Positions 19,726 through 28,803 of a stretch of DNA of 64,000 nucleotides are shown here, in pieces. Source of the stretch: Mycobacterium basiliense. GTDB lineage: Bacteria > Actinomycetota > Actinomycetes > Mycobacteriales > Mycobacteriaceae. The translations under genes were made by a program, and so were the position numbers. The notes under the pieces are model-generated. The model had not been told where the DNA came from and did not search any database. It was given only the letters and a program-made list of their open reading frames with translations. The stretch covers positions 124,001 through 188,000 of the forward strand of contig NZ_LR130759.1 of NCBI RefSeq assembly GCF_900292015.1, in the 5' to 3' direction. Numbering within the stretch: the stretch's first letter is position 1; the number at the start of each line of letters is the position of its first letter.

Positions 19726-21063
19726 TCAACCGTTGATGGCGGCCGTGGTCCGAACGTCGTTGCGGCTGGCCCGCTCCGTGGTCACGGTGAGCATCCGGGC
19801 GGCCAGCAGTGCCACCAACATGACTGCGACGCAGACAAGTCCGTCGTCTTTGAGTCCCCACTTCACCGAAGCCAGAACCGCTGCGCCCGTCACACATAGC
19901 AGCATGCCAACGCCCACGCCGCGCCCGACCGACGTGACCGCCCCGGCGCCATCCCAGCCCGGCAACGGGTTGTTCTCCATGGGGCTCAGCGTCACGAAAA
20001 GCGCCATCACCGCCACGACGATGATCAGCAACTGCGCGATGCTGAGTGCGACGAAATCCTGCTCGCCGGGATAGCGCGGATGTCCGACGGTGTCGAAGAG
20101 CAGGTGTACGCCCAGCAGGACGGGCATATGCCACAGGTAGAGGGTCATCGCTCCGGAATTGCCGATCGCCGTCCACCACCACACCCGCGGCCGGCGAGCC
20201 CACTGCGTGACCGCCGGTGCTGCCGCTATTGCTAACGCGCTCAAGATGATTGCGTGACCGGCCAACAGTAATGAGGGCGGGCTCATGTTGGGCAATCTTT
20301 GGCCTTCGATGCCGACCAGGCTCAGCTCGTACGGACCGCACTCAAGCAGCGCAATGTTCACGGCGAACAGTGCCACCGCGGTGCCCAGCGCGGCTCGCCC
20401 GGAAAGCAACCGGCTCCGGTAGGCCACACCGAACATACCGGGAATGAGCCAGACCACGAGGTTGACATAGCCCAGCGGTGCCGCGGCGGACCAGTGCAGC
20501 CGAACCCCGTCGATGAACGCAACGGTCCCATAGACCGTGGTCACGCCAACGGCGAGACGGCCGGTCGTGGTGATCCGCGACAACACCGGCATGGTCGCTA
20601 ACACCAGCACGTAGGCGCCGAGAAACCACAACAGTTGAATGCTGATCCCGGCGATGGGCTGGTAGACGTGTTGGGGCACCACCGGATACAGGGTGATCAA
20701 CGCGACTGCCCAAAATCCGAGGTAGTAAAACACCGGGCGAAACAGCCTGGTGCAGCGACTCATCAGCCAGCCACCCCAGTTCGCGCCGCGACGCCAGGAC
20801 GTCATGCAGGCCGCCGCACCGGCAAAGAAGAACAACGGCATGATCTGAAAGATCCAGGTCAGGGCCTGAAACATCGTCGAGGTCGTGAGCAGGTTGTCCC
20901 AGATGAGCACGTCGTCACGGATGATGCTGATCGCCATGACTGTGTGACCGACTACGACGCCAACCAAGGCCGCGATGCGAATGACATCGATGGCGCGGTC
21001 GCGGTCGACGGGTGTGCGGGCGGCCAGTTCGGTGGGGTCGGGGAAGCCCATCAGCGTCCTCAT
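19726..21063 (-). CDS. Integral membrane acyltransferase (acyltransferase-3 family)
   Basis: 445 residues with about ten hydrophobic helices. The family's opening is present (RAIDVIRIAALVGVVVGHTV: an Arg and Asp before the first helix and the catalytic-type His within it). The C-terminus is a further run of helices ending in a basic tail. Members move acyl groups onto sugars, lipids or peptides at the membrane. No neighbour hints at the substrate. It stands alone, converging on the ABC ATPase gene with a 77-bp gap. Confidence 0.82.
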   Translation of the reverse strand: MRTLMGFPDPTELAARTPVDRDRAIDVIRIAALVGVVVGHTVMAISIIRDDVLIWDNLLTTSTMFQALTWIFQIMPLFFFAGAAACMTSWRRGANWGGWLMSRCTRLFRPVFYYLGFWAVALITLYPVVPQHVYQPIAGISIQLLWFLGAYVLVLATMPVLSRITTTGRLAVGVTTVYGTVAFIDGVRLHWSAAAPLGYVNLVVWLIPGMFGVAYRSRLLSGRAALGTAVALFAVNIALLECGPYELSLVGIEGQRLPNMSPPSLLLAGHAIILSALAIAAAPAVTQWARRPRVWWWTAIGNSGAMTLYLWHMPVLLGVHLLFDTVGHPRYPGEQDFVALSIAQLLIIVVAVMALFVTLSPMENNPLPGWDGAGAVTSVGRGVGVGMLLCVTGAAVLASVKWGLKDDGLVCVAVMLVALLAARMLTVTTERASRNDVRTTAAING

Positions 21064-21154
21064 GCCAGAAGCATCGCTACTCGAGGCCCTTACTACCTGC
21101 GTAGTTCTACCCGTTCGGCTTGGGTAGTGATACCCGGGCGCGGGAGTCCAGGAT

Positions 21155-21532
21155 TTACAGCGAGCGCTGCAGGGTCAGGGTGAACAAGAGGTATCCGATG
21201 CAGAGGAGAAAGTTCAGTGCGACGATGACCATCCCCAGCGAGATCAGTGCTTGCCGGCACCGGCGCTGCATCCGCTGCAACTGAGCAAGGCGCTTTTCCC
21301 GGTTTATGTGCAAAGCGATCAAGCCGAAATTGAAACTGGTTAGTTCGTCGTCGGAGGCGGGCATTCCGGCCAGCATCTCCCGTAGGCGTCCCGGTGGGAT
21401 GTCGACGCCCACTCCGGAGAAGCGTCGGCTCAACCGGCGCGCTTGACTGCGGCCAAAAAAGTGATCGCGCATCGATGGCTGATGCGAGAGTCTCCGTCGT
21501 TCGTCACCCCACGGGTTCGACGGGGTCGTCAC
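21155..21532 (-). CDS. Small membrane protein of unknown function
   Basis: 125 residues from GTG 21532. The first 85 residues are charged (many Arg, and a LTSFNFGLIALHINREKR segment that looks helical). A single transmembrane helix at the C-terminus (about residues 93-118, ALISLGMVIVALNFLLCIGY) leaves only a short tail, so it is probably tail-anchored with the bulk in the cytosol. I do not recognise a family. It lies between the acyltransferase and the sulfotransferase on the same strand. Confidence 0.55.
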   Translation of the reverse strand: MTTPSNPWGDERRRLSHQPSMRDHFFGRSQARRLSRRFSGVGVDIPPGRLREMLAGMPASDDELTSFNFGLIALHINREKRLAQLQRMQRRCRQALISLGMVIVALNFLLCIGYLLFTLTLQRSL

Positions 21533-21600
21533 AAGCCAGGATTCTATGCCGTTTGGCGGTCGCGTCGACAGCGCCGCGCCAATTTATTTCGCGATATCGT

Positions 21601-22785
21601 TCACCTCAGCTGCTCGGTGGGTACGTCATAACGCTCCTGGTAGGTGCGCACTCGATCACGAACGTCGTCGGCGTTGAGGCCGGTGTCCTTCCAGGTGTAA
21701 CGGCCGCGCCCGACGTCGCCGGGATGAGCGGCCAGGAAGTCACGCATTCGCTGTTCGGTTTCCGGCCGCAATTCACGGCCCAGCCGCTGATAGATGTCAC
21801 CGATCGTGTCCCAGGGGCCGTTCACGAAATCCGTGTACAGCACATCGATGATCCGGCCTTCGGGGATGGCGCCACTGTCGCGCAGCGCTATCTCGCGGTC
21901 GAGGCCGACAACGATCTCTTCGTAGGATTGGGCCGCGCACTCGGCGATGTCGATCTGATCGCTGGCCATCCGTCGTAGGTGGTGGGTTAGTGCCGCGATC
22001 GAAGAGATGACGTTGAGCGGGTCGCGGTGCGTCTGCACAATCAACGCGTCAGGGTATTCGTGGAGTAGGGCACCCAGCTGCCACAGATGTGCCGGTGACT
22101 TGAGTAGCCATTGGCCAGTAACGCCGGATTGCAGGTGTTGCAAGAATATTCGGTGGAAGCGGTAGGCGCCGGCATGGTCTGCCTCGTACAGCAGCCACCG
22201 GTAGTAGCTGGGCAGGCGATACTGCACCGAATAGATCATGCTGGTGAACTGGCTGGCGGTGATGCGGACGCACTCCTGCCCGACCAGTGCACCCATCGGG
22301 TGAAAGGCGAGGAAGCCCGGAATGATCTGTTCGGACAGCTCGATGCTGGCCTGAGTCTGCGCGATGCGTGGATCGTTGTGGTAGCTCTCCGGCTGGGGGA
22401 CCGGGCAGGGTGAATCGACCTCCCAGGTCAGCGGCGCCCGCAGCTCCGGATCCTGGGCGAGCAAGTCATAGAGGATGGTCGTTCCGGTTCGGGGTTGGCC
22501 AACGATGACGATCGGCTGAGTGATCGGCTTGGTGGCGACCTCGGGATGTTGTTTGCGCCATGCGATCACACTCAGCCGGTTCTTCAATGCCCGTAAGAGG
22601 TCCAGGTGCGCGATCTCGACACCGATGGCCGATAGTCGCGCCTCATTGATCAGGCCATCGGTCACCCGGTGCAGTCCGGGTTGCCAGCCTGTGAAACCAA
22701 GATCGTCGCCGAAGTCGTCACTGCCCACTTCCTCGCAGGCGGTGGCGATGAGTCGATCCGGGTCGAATCGGTCCCGTGGGGTCAT
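21601..22785 (-). CDS. Sulfotransferase-family protein
   Basis: 394 residues from ATG 22785. The 5'-phosphosulfate-binding loop is clear (VGQPRTGTTILYDLLAQDP, about residues 93-111). The 3'-phosphate-binding region appears as QTHRDPLNVISSI. This large PAPS-dependent family in mycobacteria includes Rv3529c-like proteins whose substrates are mostly unknown. The start overlaps the end of the upstream frameshifted DUF1214-type gene by 4 bp, so the two formed one operon. The nearby TetR gene at 23824 is divergent from it and may control it. Confidence 0.88.
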   Translation of the reverse strand: MTPRDRFDPDRLIATACEEVGSDDFGDDLGFTGWQPGLHRVTDGLINEARLSAIGVEIAHLDLLRALKNRLSVIAWRKQHPEVATKPITQPIVIVGQPRTGTTILYDLLAQDPELRAPLTWEVDSPCPVPQPESYHNDPRIAQTQASIELSEQIIPGFLAFHPMGALVGQECVRITASQFTSMIYSVQYRLPSYYRWLLYEADHAGAYRFHRIFLQHLQSGVTGQWLLKSPAHLWQLGALLHEYPDALIVQTHRDPLNVISSIAALTHHLRRMASDQIDIAECAAQSYEEIVVGLDREIALRDSGAIPEGRIIDVLYTDFVNGPWDTIGDIYQRLGRELRPETEQRMRDFLAAHPGDVGRGRYTWKDTGLNADDVRDRVRTYQERYDVPTEQLR

Positions 22786-23806
22786 GAGGGTTCCACACCG
22801 TGGCGCAGCGAGACCTGCACGTCGGGCGGGCTGGGGTTGTCCAGCCAGCGCAGCACCACGAAGCCGCGGTGTCGGCCTCCCGTGTCGAGCCAATGCCCGA
22901 ATCCGAAGTCGTGTTCGGAGATTGCGATCCGTACCCGCCCGTTCACGTCTGAATTCACCTCACGGTTGGTCACCGAACTGTGCCGGCGGCGTGGTTCCAG
23001 ACACTCGTGCCAGATGTTTCCAGCGCAACGTTCCAGTACCGCGTGTCGGGCGGGGCGATATCGAGGACCAACGCCTGGCCGGGGTCGAGCCGGAAGCTGC
23101 CCATCATGTAGAGGTTGTCCGGGGTGGTGTCGGCGGCACCCAGATCGGCGGCCTCGGCGGTCACCAGCGTATTGGGGCTGTCGAGCAATTCGGGCTTGAT
23201 GGTGCGGTGCAACGTCGCAAGCTTCATCAGCGACCAAGCCATCGCCGTGAACTGATCGGATAGTTCGGCGTCGGTCAATGGCGTGCGGGGTTCGGGGTCG
23301 AGCACTTCGATGCGCATGGTGGCCAATTTTTCGGAAGCGCGGTCACCGATGTATTCCCGGACCACCACCGCAGACGCGTCGGAGGGGATCTGCACCCACT
23401 GCGCGTCCGTGCTGTCCGCGGGCCTTTCCGACGAGAGCACGACCGCGAATTCACCGGCGTTCAGCGTCAGGTCAACGTCACTGATGTAGTTGGCCATTCG
23501 TCGTGGCGTCAAGCCGGTGCCCGCCAGGATCTGCAAGCCGAGGTAGGCGCTGGTGCCGCGAGTGCCGCCGATGCGGTAACGACGATCGCCGCGGATCATC
23601 GCCAGGTAGTAATTGCCGTCCGGATTGGGGCCACCAACCATCCGGTTCGGGGAACACATGTCGAAGAACGCCGGTCGGCCTGGGTCGGTCTCGACCGACA
23701 TTTGCGAGCACAGCGACGCCACTCGGGCGATGACGCGCAGTCCCTCTAGCAGCTCTCGCTCGGACTCGGCGTCCTCGGTGACCACCGTGGTCGCGTTGTT
23801 GAGCAT
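22782..23806 (-). pseudogene. DUF1214-type protein with a single-base frameshift
   Basis: From ATG 23806 the frame reads about 260 residues of the DUF1214/DUF1254-like family found beside sulfotransferases and hydrolases in mycobacteria, including PDTRYWNVALET. It then shifts near 23013-23020 and ends early at 22970. The other frame continues with the expected ending, IWHECLEPRRRHSSVTNREV, up to 22782. One missing base restores the whole reading frame. The upstream frame also stays protein-like before the ATG (VAAWQFFQQ), so the true start could be earlier. This is a recent lesion or a sequencing error. Confidence 0.8.
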
Positions 23807-23823
23807 CTGTTGGAAGAACTGCC

Positions 23824-24450
23824 ATGCCGCAACCGCCCGTGGACCCTCACCTTGTCGGTAGTAGTTCGCACAAATCGCTCGCCGAACGGAAGCGCATGGC
23901 GACTCGTCAGCGCGTCGCCGCCGCGGCCGCGCAGTTGGTCGCCACGGAGGGTCTGGCAGGAGCCACGGTGGACCGCATCGCGGACACGGCCGACATCAGC
24001 CGGGCAACCTTCTTCCGATACTTCAACTCCAAGGAAGACGCCGTCGCCGAGGGCGTCAATGCACTGTGGCTGGAGCGGATCACCACCGCGTTGGCCGCCC
24101 AGCCGGCGGAACTGTCCGCTGCCCAGGCCGTCGTCGGCGCCTTTGGTGAGCTTTCTCTCGGATTTGCCGACATCGAGCGTCAGGTGCGTGAACTGGTTAC
24201 TCTCACCAGGTCATCCGAGACCCTGGATGCCTGGACACTGCGCGTCTACGTGCGCTACGAATCGGCGATCGCGGAGTTGATCGCACCGCGAATACCCGAC
24301 TTGGCCCCCCAAGACCCCAGGCCTCGTCTCCTCGGTGCCTTGGCGATGGCGACCATCCGTATCGCACTGGACGACTGGCTTGCGCGCGGTGGCTCGTTGC
24401 CAGAGCGGGTGTGCCAGGGTTTGTCCGCGATCGCGATCGCGATCGCGTGA
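23824..24450 (+). CDS. TetR-family transcriptional regulator
   Basis: 208 residues. The N-terminal helix-turn-helix is typical (ATVDRIADTADISRATFF, then RYFNSKEDAV). A GGAAG ribosome site lies 7 bp upstream of ATG 23824. A later in-frame ATG at 23896 would also keep the whole HTH. It is divergent from the DUF1214/sulfotransferase pair with only 17 bp between starts, so it probably represses them and itself from an operator that overlaps both starts. Confidence 0.85.
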   Translation: MPQPPVDPHLVGSSSHKSLAERKRMATRQRVAAAAAQLVATEGLAGATVDRIADTADISRATFFRYFNSKEDAVAEGVNALWLERITTALAAQPAELSAAQAVVGAFGELSLGFADIERQVRELVTLTRSSETLDAWTLRVYVRYESAIAELIAPRIPDLAPQDPRPRLLGALAMATIRIALDDWLARGGSLPERVCQGLSAIAIAIA

Positions 24451-24536
24451 GCCTCGCCGAGACATAAACGGTGGCGATCCGCGCCGGCGTGTCGTGTGCG
24501 AGAAGTATGTGTCGCGTAGTGGTGGGTTCTCCGGCG

Positions 24537-25367
24537 CTAGGCGTTCACCGCGACCGTGGCGACCAGATGCGCGAGTCGATCTGGCTGGTCCAGCATCGCG
24601 AACGTCCGTGCTCCCTCGATCACCTCGAGTCGCGCGTTGGGAATCGTCGCGGCTAAGCGCTTGCCGTCCTCGAGCATAAAGAATTCGTCGTCGGCCGACC
24701 AAGCGACGAGCGTCGGCATAGCCAACTCGGGTAACCGGGCAGCCACGCCGGTGGTGATTTCCGTTCGCAGCGACAGCGACAACTGGCGTAGGTCTTCGGT
24801 GATCGCGGGGTTGGTTAGCGCCGGATGCACCCACGTTTGGGTGAGCTCATCGATGTCGGCGTAGGCCAGGTCGGCGAAGGCGCTCCGCCGCGCGGCCGGC
24901 ACCCGCAGTGCTTGGATCGCGGTCCGAAACAGTGGCTTCGACTGACCCGCGAGGATGACAGGTTTGAGAATCGGTGGCGGAAAGTGTTCGAACGCATCAC
25001 AGCTGGTAAGCACGAGCGCGCCGAGCCGTTGGGGATGATGCACCGCAACAAGCTGTGTGACGACACCGCCGGTGTCATTGCCGACCAGTACGACATCGTT
25101 GAGGTCAAGGGCCGCGAGCACATCGGCAACCATGCCCGCGACGCCGGTGATGGATCGGTCGGCGCCGGCCTTCAGTGGCGTCGGATGCGCTCCGAGCGGC
25201 CAGGTTGGCGCAACGCATCTGAGGCCCAGATTGGCAAGCTGCTGGCTGACCTGACGCCACAGCTGGCCGCCCATCAGGTAGCCGTGTACGAACATGACGG
25301 GCCTGCCGTTCTCGGGTCCGGTTACTTCGTAATGGATGGTTCCGGCGTTAATGTCGATCGTTGGCAT
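24537..25367 (-). CDS. Alpha/beta-hydrolase fold protein with an Asp nucleophile position
   Basis: 276 residues. The oxyanion-hole segment is MFVHGYLMGGQLW. The nucleophile elbow reads VGNDTGG, with Asp where esterases have Ser, as in haloalkane dehalogenases and related enzymes. The acid strand is TLVAWSADDEFF. The usual catalytic His before the last helix is replaced in IEGARTFAMLDQPDRLA. The protein may therefore be an atypical or non-hydrolytic member of the fold. It is divergent from the TetR gene at 25428 with a clear dyad between them. Confidence 0.82.
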   Translation of the reverse strand: MPTIDINAGTIHYEVTGPENGRPVMFVHGYLMGGQLWRQVSQQLANLGLRCVAPTWPLGAHPTPLKAGADRSITGVAGMVADVLAALDLNDVVLVGNDTGGVVTQLVAVHHPQRLGALVLTSCDAFEHFPPPILKPVILAGQSKPLFRTAIQALRVPAARRSAFADLAYADIDELTQTWVHPALTNPAITEDLRQLSLSLRTEITTGVAARLPELAMPTLVAWSADDEFFMLEDGKRLAATIPNARLEVIEGARTFAMLDQPDRLAHLVATVAVNA

Positions 25368-25388
25368 GGAAAGCCTCCACTTCGATAT

Positions 25389-25413
25389 AGTTACAGACAG
25401 GCTGCCGGTAACT
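25389..25413. promoter_or_regulatory. 25-bp dyad operator between the hydrolase and tetR
   Basis: Outer arms AGTTAC and GTAACT are perfect, and the inner part keeps symmetry at CAG/CTG, so most of the 25 bp obeys dyad symmetry. It lies 22 bp from the hydrolase start and 15 bp from the TetR start. Position and size fit autoregulation by the adjacent TetR and shared control of the hydrolase. Confidence 0.75.
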
Positions 25414-25427
25414 TACCAACAGGGTGT

Positions 25428-26033
25428 ATGGAAATCAAGAGACGAACCCAGGAGGAGCGCTCCGCGGCAACCCGCGAGGCGCTGATCTCGGCCGCGCGAA
25501 AGCTGTGGGGCCTGCGAGGCTATGCGGAGGTCGGGACACCGGAGATCGCCAAAGAAGCCGGTGTGACCCGCGGCGCGATGTACCACCAATTCGCCGACAA
25601 GGCAGCGCTATTCCGTGATGTCGTGGAGGCGGTGGAGCAGGACTTGATGGCGCGCCTGGCCACCTCCGTGGCGTCCTCGGGTGCGGCAACCCCCGCAGAC
25701 GCGATCCGGGCCGCCGTCGATGCCTGGCTCGAGGTTTCCGCGGATCCGGAGGTCCGCCAATTGATTCTGCTCGATGCTCCTGCGGTACTAGGCTGGGCGG
25801 GTTTTCGTGATGTCGCTCAGCGGTACAGCCTGGGCATGACCGAACAGTTGATCAACGAGGCCATCCGTGCCGGTCAGCTCGATAGCCAACCAGTGCGCCC
25901 GCTGGCCCATGTGCTGATCGGTGCACTCGACGAGGCGGCGATGTTCATTGCCACCGCCGATGACCCCGAACCGGCCTTGCGAGAAACCCGGCAAGTACTG
26001 CGTCGGCTGGTCGACGGCATGCTCGACGATTGA
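25428..26033 (+). CDS. TetR-family transcriptional regulator
   Basis: 201 residues from ATG 25428. HTH: GTPEIAKEAGVTRGAMYHQF followed by ADKAALFRDV. The C-terminal domain resembles the TetR group with a WLEVSADPEVRQLILLDAP segment. The open frame extends upstream, but through the hydrolase gene on the other strand, so that part is not coding. The dyad at 25389-25413 immediately upstream is the likely operator. Confidence 0.87.
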   Translation: MEIKRRTQEERSAATREALISAARKLWGLRGYAEVGTPEIAKEAGVTRGAMYHQFADKAALFRDVVEAVEQDLMARLATSVASSGAATPADAIRAAVDAWLEVSADPEVRQLILLDAPAVLGWAGFRDVAQRYSLGMTEQLINEAIRAGQLDSQPVRPLAHVLIGALDEAAMFIATADDPEPALRETRQVLRRLVDGMLDD

Positions 26034-26573
26034 TTCCTCGCTCGCCGAGGGTCGGCAATGGGTCGCGTTGGACTGGTGAGATAGCCACTCTTGCAAAGTG
26101 TTTCCACGAGAGGTGTGATAAAGAACAGTCCAATGCGCTCGCAGACCGTTCGCGATGGCCGGGCTTCGGTGCGGCATCTGGAACGCATTCGCGTTATGCT
26201 GCAATGCATTAGCGCTGTGACGCGGTGAAGTCATTGCTGCCGTTGGCGGTGGACCCGACGGTGCTCTCGGAGCGCAAGTGCAGCTTCCGCGTCTCCTTTT
26301 CTCTTCGGGGGCGGGGTGTTTGGGTGGCCGCTGGCCCGGTTCGCGTGGCTGCGGCCGAGCGAACGTGTGGAGACTAAACATACGTCTGGTACATCGGCCG
26401 TATGGCAATCCTGGAGGTGCCGCGCCGGCAGGCGTTGGGATCCAACGGGTGCGGGTTTGCTGGCGTTGCGCGGGGCGCCCTGGACATGGCGTAGTGAGGT
26501 TCGTCTCAAGGGATACTCACGCCTCATTCAAATAATGTCGGGCGGTATGCTCACGGGGTGTTGAGCTCCCGGG
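26034..26573. other. 540-bp gap without a convincing gene
   Basis: Between two same-strand TetR genes. Short open frames on both strands lack family similarity and good starts. There is an imperfect direct repeat (GCATTCGCG and GCATTAGCG, about 33 bp apart, near 26180-26215). I see no tRNA, terminator with a U-tract or transposase remnant. The promoter of the next TetR gene must lie at its right end. Confidence 0.5.
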
Positions 26574-27188
26574 GTGTCGCCAGTGGCGCGTAGGCGTGGA
26601 TGGAACGGGGCGCCACCCAGTTCCGACGAGGAGGCGTCTCAGCGAATTATTGACGCGGCGGTGAAATTAATCGCCGACACCGGTTCGGATGTCAGTCTTG
26701 CTCAGGTGGCCGCGTCGTTAGGCATCATCAGGCAGACGGTGTACCGCTACTACCCGAATTCCGAGGCGCTGATGCATGCCGCAGCGGTGGCATCGGTGGA
26801 TAGTTTTCTCGACCGGCTCACCGAGACCGTCCATGGCATAGGCGATCCGGCGGAAGCGATGACCGAAGCCGTAATGTTCACGCTGAAAGACGTGGTACGC
26901 ACACCCCATCTGGGTCTCCTGATCGCGCAACCGTCCGCGCACACCCGTCCGGAAAATCTCGCGTCCGAGGAAGCGCAAGCATTCGGAATGAGAATGCTTG
27001 AGCGTTTCGATGTCGACTGGACGGCATACGGGTTCGATGAGCCGGCCAAGCATGACCTTGTCGAGGTCACCCTGCGCATCATGTTGTCGTTCTTTGTTGC
27101 GCCCAACGAACCCAGTCGCAGCCCAGAAGAGTTGCGACGCTTTATCAAGCGCTGGCTGGGCGGCGCGATCTTGGCCCAGCAACGCTAA
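26574..27188 (+). CDS. TetR-family transcriptional regulator
   Basis: 204 residues from GTG 26574. HTH: VSLAQVAASLGIIRQTVYRY followed by YPNSEALMHA, the first half of a TetR protein. The C-terminal domain is long and acidic near HTRPENLASEEAQAF. There is no divergent partner: it is flanked by a 540-bp gap and the convergent esterase gene. Its target is not evident. Confidence 0.83.
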   Translation: MSPVARRRGWNGAPPSSDEEASQRIIDAAVKLIADTGSDVSLAQVAASLGIIRQTVYRYYPNSEALMHAAAVASVDSFLDRLTETVHGIGDPAEAMTEAVMFTLKDVVRTPHLGLLIAQPSAHTRPENLASEEAQAFGMRMLERFDVDWTAYGFDEPAKHDLVEVTLRIMLSFFVAPNEPSRSPEELRRFIKRWLGGAILAQQR

Positions 27189-27257
27189 CGGCCGCTCCCG
27201 CGTCGATGCCGGTGTGACGGAGATGGCACAGTGAAATGGCTACCGTAGCCGGGGCTT

Positions 27258-28205
27258 TCAGAGGTGGTTCTGACTGAAGAATTGCCAAATGGTGTCGGTG
27301 GCGTTTAGCGCCGTCGATGGTGGCGGGATACCCGCGAGCTTTTCCACGATGGGTTTGGGCCTAGCACCCGGCCATTGGTGGCCGGCCCCCTCGACCGAGA
27401 TCAGTTGCACCGTACGCCCGTTTGCACAGGTCGCGATTTCTGTCGTCACCACACCAACCGTGCTTGAGCTGGGTGGCGCGCACCCGTCGATAGAACGCCA
27501 GGTGGCATTGACGGCCGGCACCGGGGGGCCGTCGACGCGTGGCGTACCGTCGAGCGACCGGGGCCTTCCGGGCCCGCCGTTGTATGGAACCCGGTCGTCG
27601 GCGGTGCCGTGGATTTGTAGCAGCGAGGCGGGCTGTGCTTGCGAGCAGTCGGTCAGTAGGGTGCCCGCCACCGGTGCTATCGCGGCAAAAACGTTGGTCT
27701 GACAGCCCAATCGAAGCGCCATGATGCCTCCGGCCGACATGCCGGTGACGTAGACCCGTGCCGGATCAATTGGCGTCCGATGCTCGATATCGGCGACCAT
27801 GCTGGTGAGGAAGCCGACATCGTCGATATCGACGTTTTCGGGCAGACCGCAGCACGTCCCGCCGTTCCAGGCGCGCAGTAGGCCGTTCGGGTAGGCCACC
27901 ACGAAGCGGCCGGTATCCGCCTCACTGTTCCAGTGGTAGTCGCGTTCGGCCTGGGCGCCATCGCCAAAGCCGCCGTGCAGCATCACTACCAATGGCGCCA
28001 TGCCGGCCAACCCCTGTGGCCGGTACACGCGATAGATCCTGAATAGCCCTCCTGCCTTGACGATCTGGATGGACCGTCCGGCCGGGATCGGGAAATCAGG
28101 CGTTCCCCACACGCGCGGGCCGCCGAGCCCGATGGCGGCCAACGCCACCAAGACGGCCAGCAAGCACCCGGTGAATGCCCGGACGAACCGAGACGGCACG
28201 CTCAC
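27258..28205 (-). CDS. Exported esterase of the PHB depolymerase / feruloyl esterase (LpqC-like) family
   Basis: 315 residues from GTG 28205, which gives a signal peptide (basic start, hydrophobic LLAVLVALAAIGLGG, cleavage near VWG). The hydrolase core has MLHGGFGDG, the nucleophile elbow VTGMSAGGIMALRL (Ser), HGTADDRVPYNG (Asp) and GAGHQWPG (His). Cysteines in GGTCCGLPEN match family disulfides. There is no lipobox, unlike LpqC, so it is secreted or periplasmic. It acts on polyesters or aryl esters outside the membrane; the exact substrate is unknown. It is divergent from the MarR gene with two palindromes between them. Confidence 0.85.
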   Translation of the reverse strand: MSVPSRFVRAFTGCLLAVLVALAAIGLGGPRVWGTPDFPIPAGRSIQIVKAGGLFRIYRVYRPQGLAGMAPLVVMLHGGFGDGAQAERDYHWNSEADTGRFVVAYPNGLLRAWNGGTCCGLPENVDIDDVGFLTSMVADIEHRTPIDPARVYVTGMSAGGIMALRLGCQTNVFAAIAPVAGTLLTDCSQAQPASLLQIHGTADDRVPYNGGPGRPRSLDGTPRVDGPPVPAVNATWRSIDGCAPPSSSTVGVVTTEIATCANGRTVQLISVEGAGHQWPGARPKPIVEKLAGIPPPSTALNATDTIWQFFSQNHL

Positions 28206-28229
28206 ATGGTGACAGTTAGTGCCCGCGGT

Positions 28230-28259
28230 TGACAAGTACCTTGTCATTCGTGTCACGAA
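28230..28259. promoter_or_regulatory. Two adjacent palindromes between the esterase and marR
   Basis: TGACAAG-TAC-CTTGTCA at 28230-28246 and TTCGTG-T-CACGAA at 28247-28259 are both perfect inverted repeats, placed end to end. The first is the size of a MarR operator. The pair lies 24 bp from the esterase start and 15 bp from the MarR start. Two different sequences suggest two different DNA-binding proteins, or one protein plus promoter symmetry. Confidence 0.75.
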
Positions 28260-28274
28260 TGGCAGACTCGGTGC

Positions 28275-28742
28275 ATGCAAAGTGTTCCAGATGCCGACTG
28301 GGAGCCCACCGTGCCGGCCCTGGTGCAACTGCTTGCTAGCGCCGGAGGCCCTCGGTTGAGAGCGGCATTCGCGGAGGCGGGATTGGAGGGAATTCGCCCG
28401 GCGCAAGCGATTGGACTCGTGCCGTTGGCCGCCGGTGGGTTGCATGCATCGGATCTGGCCGAACGACTTGGGGTGAGTCGTCAGGCGGTGGCCCAGGCGG
28501 TGACGGCGATGGAGCGGCACCGCTACGTCACGCGAGTTCCCGATCCGGCTGATGCTCGCGCTCGGATCATTGAGTTGACACCGCGGGGTAGGCAGGTCCT
28601 ACGGGTAATGCGGACTAACGCACTAGCCGTGCAGAAGCGTTGGGAGAAACTGCTGGGGGAGCGGCGCTTTGGCGAATTGCGGAAGAGCTTGCAGATCCTG
28701 CTCGAAGCGGAGTTGGACGAACCCGCTCCGGTACGCCAGTAG
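28275..28742 (+). CDS. MarR-family transcriptional regulator
   Basis: 155 residues. Winged HTH with recognition part ASDLAERLGVSRQAVAQAV and the wing DPADARARIIELTPRG that is diagnostic of MarR. It probably responds to a phenolic or hydrophobic compound and controls the divergent esterase gene through the 28230-28246 palindrome; target and ligand are inferred. It converges on the LysR gene with 61 bp between the stops. Confidence 0.9.
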   Translation: MQSVPDADWEPTVPALVQLLASAGGPRLRAAFAEAGLEGIRPAQAIGLVPLAAGGLHASDLAERLGVSRQAVAQAVTAMERHRYVTRVPDPADARARIIELTPRGRQVLRVMRTNALAVQKRWEKLLGERRFGELRKSLQILLEAELDEPAPVRQ

Positions 28743-28803
28743 CTCTCAGCGCACTGACTTTGGTTGTGCTGCAACGTGTTCGGATCAGTGTCCGCGTTTT
28801 GGG

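Noticed and set aside
26034..26573. Gap between TetR genes considered as an insertion-sequence remnant
   Set aside because: No terminal inverted repeats, target duplication or transposase-like peptide could be found.
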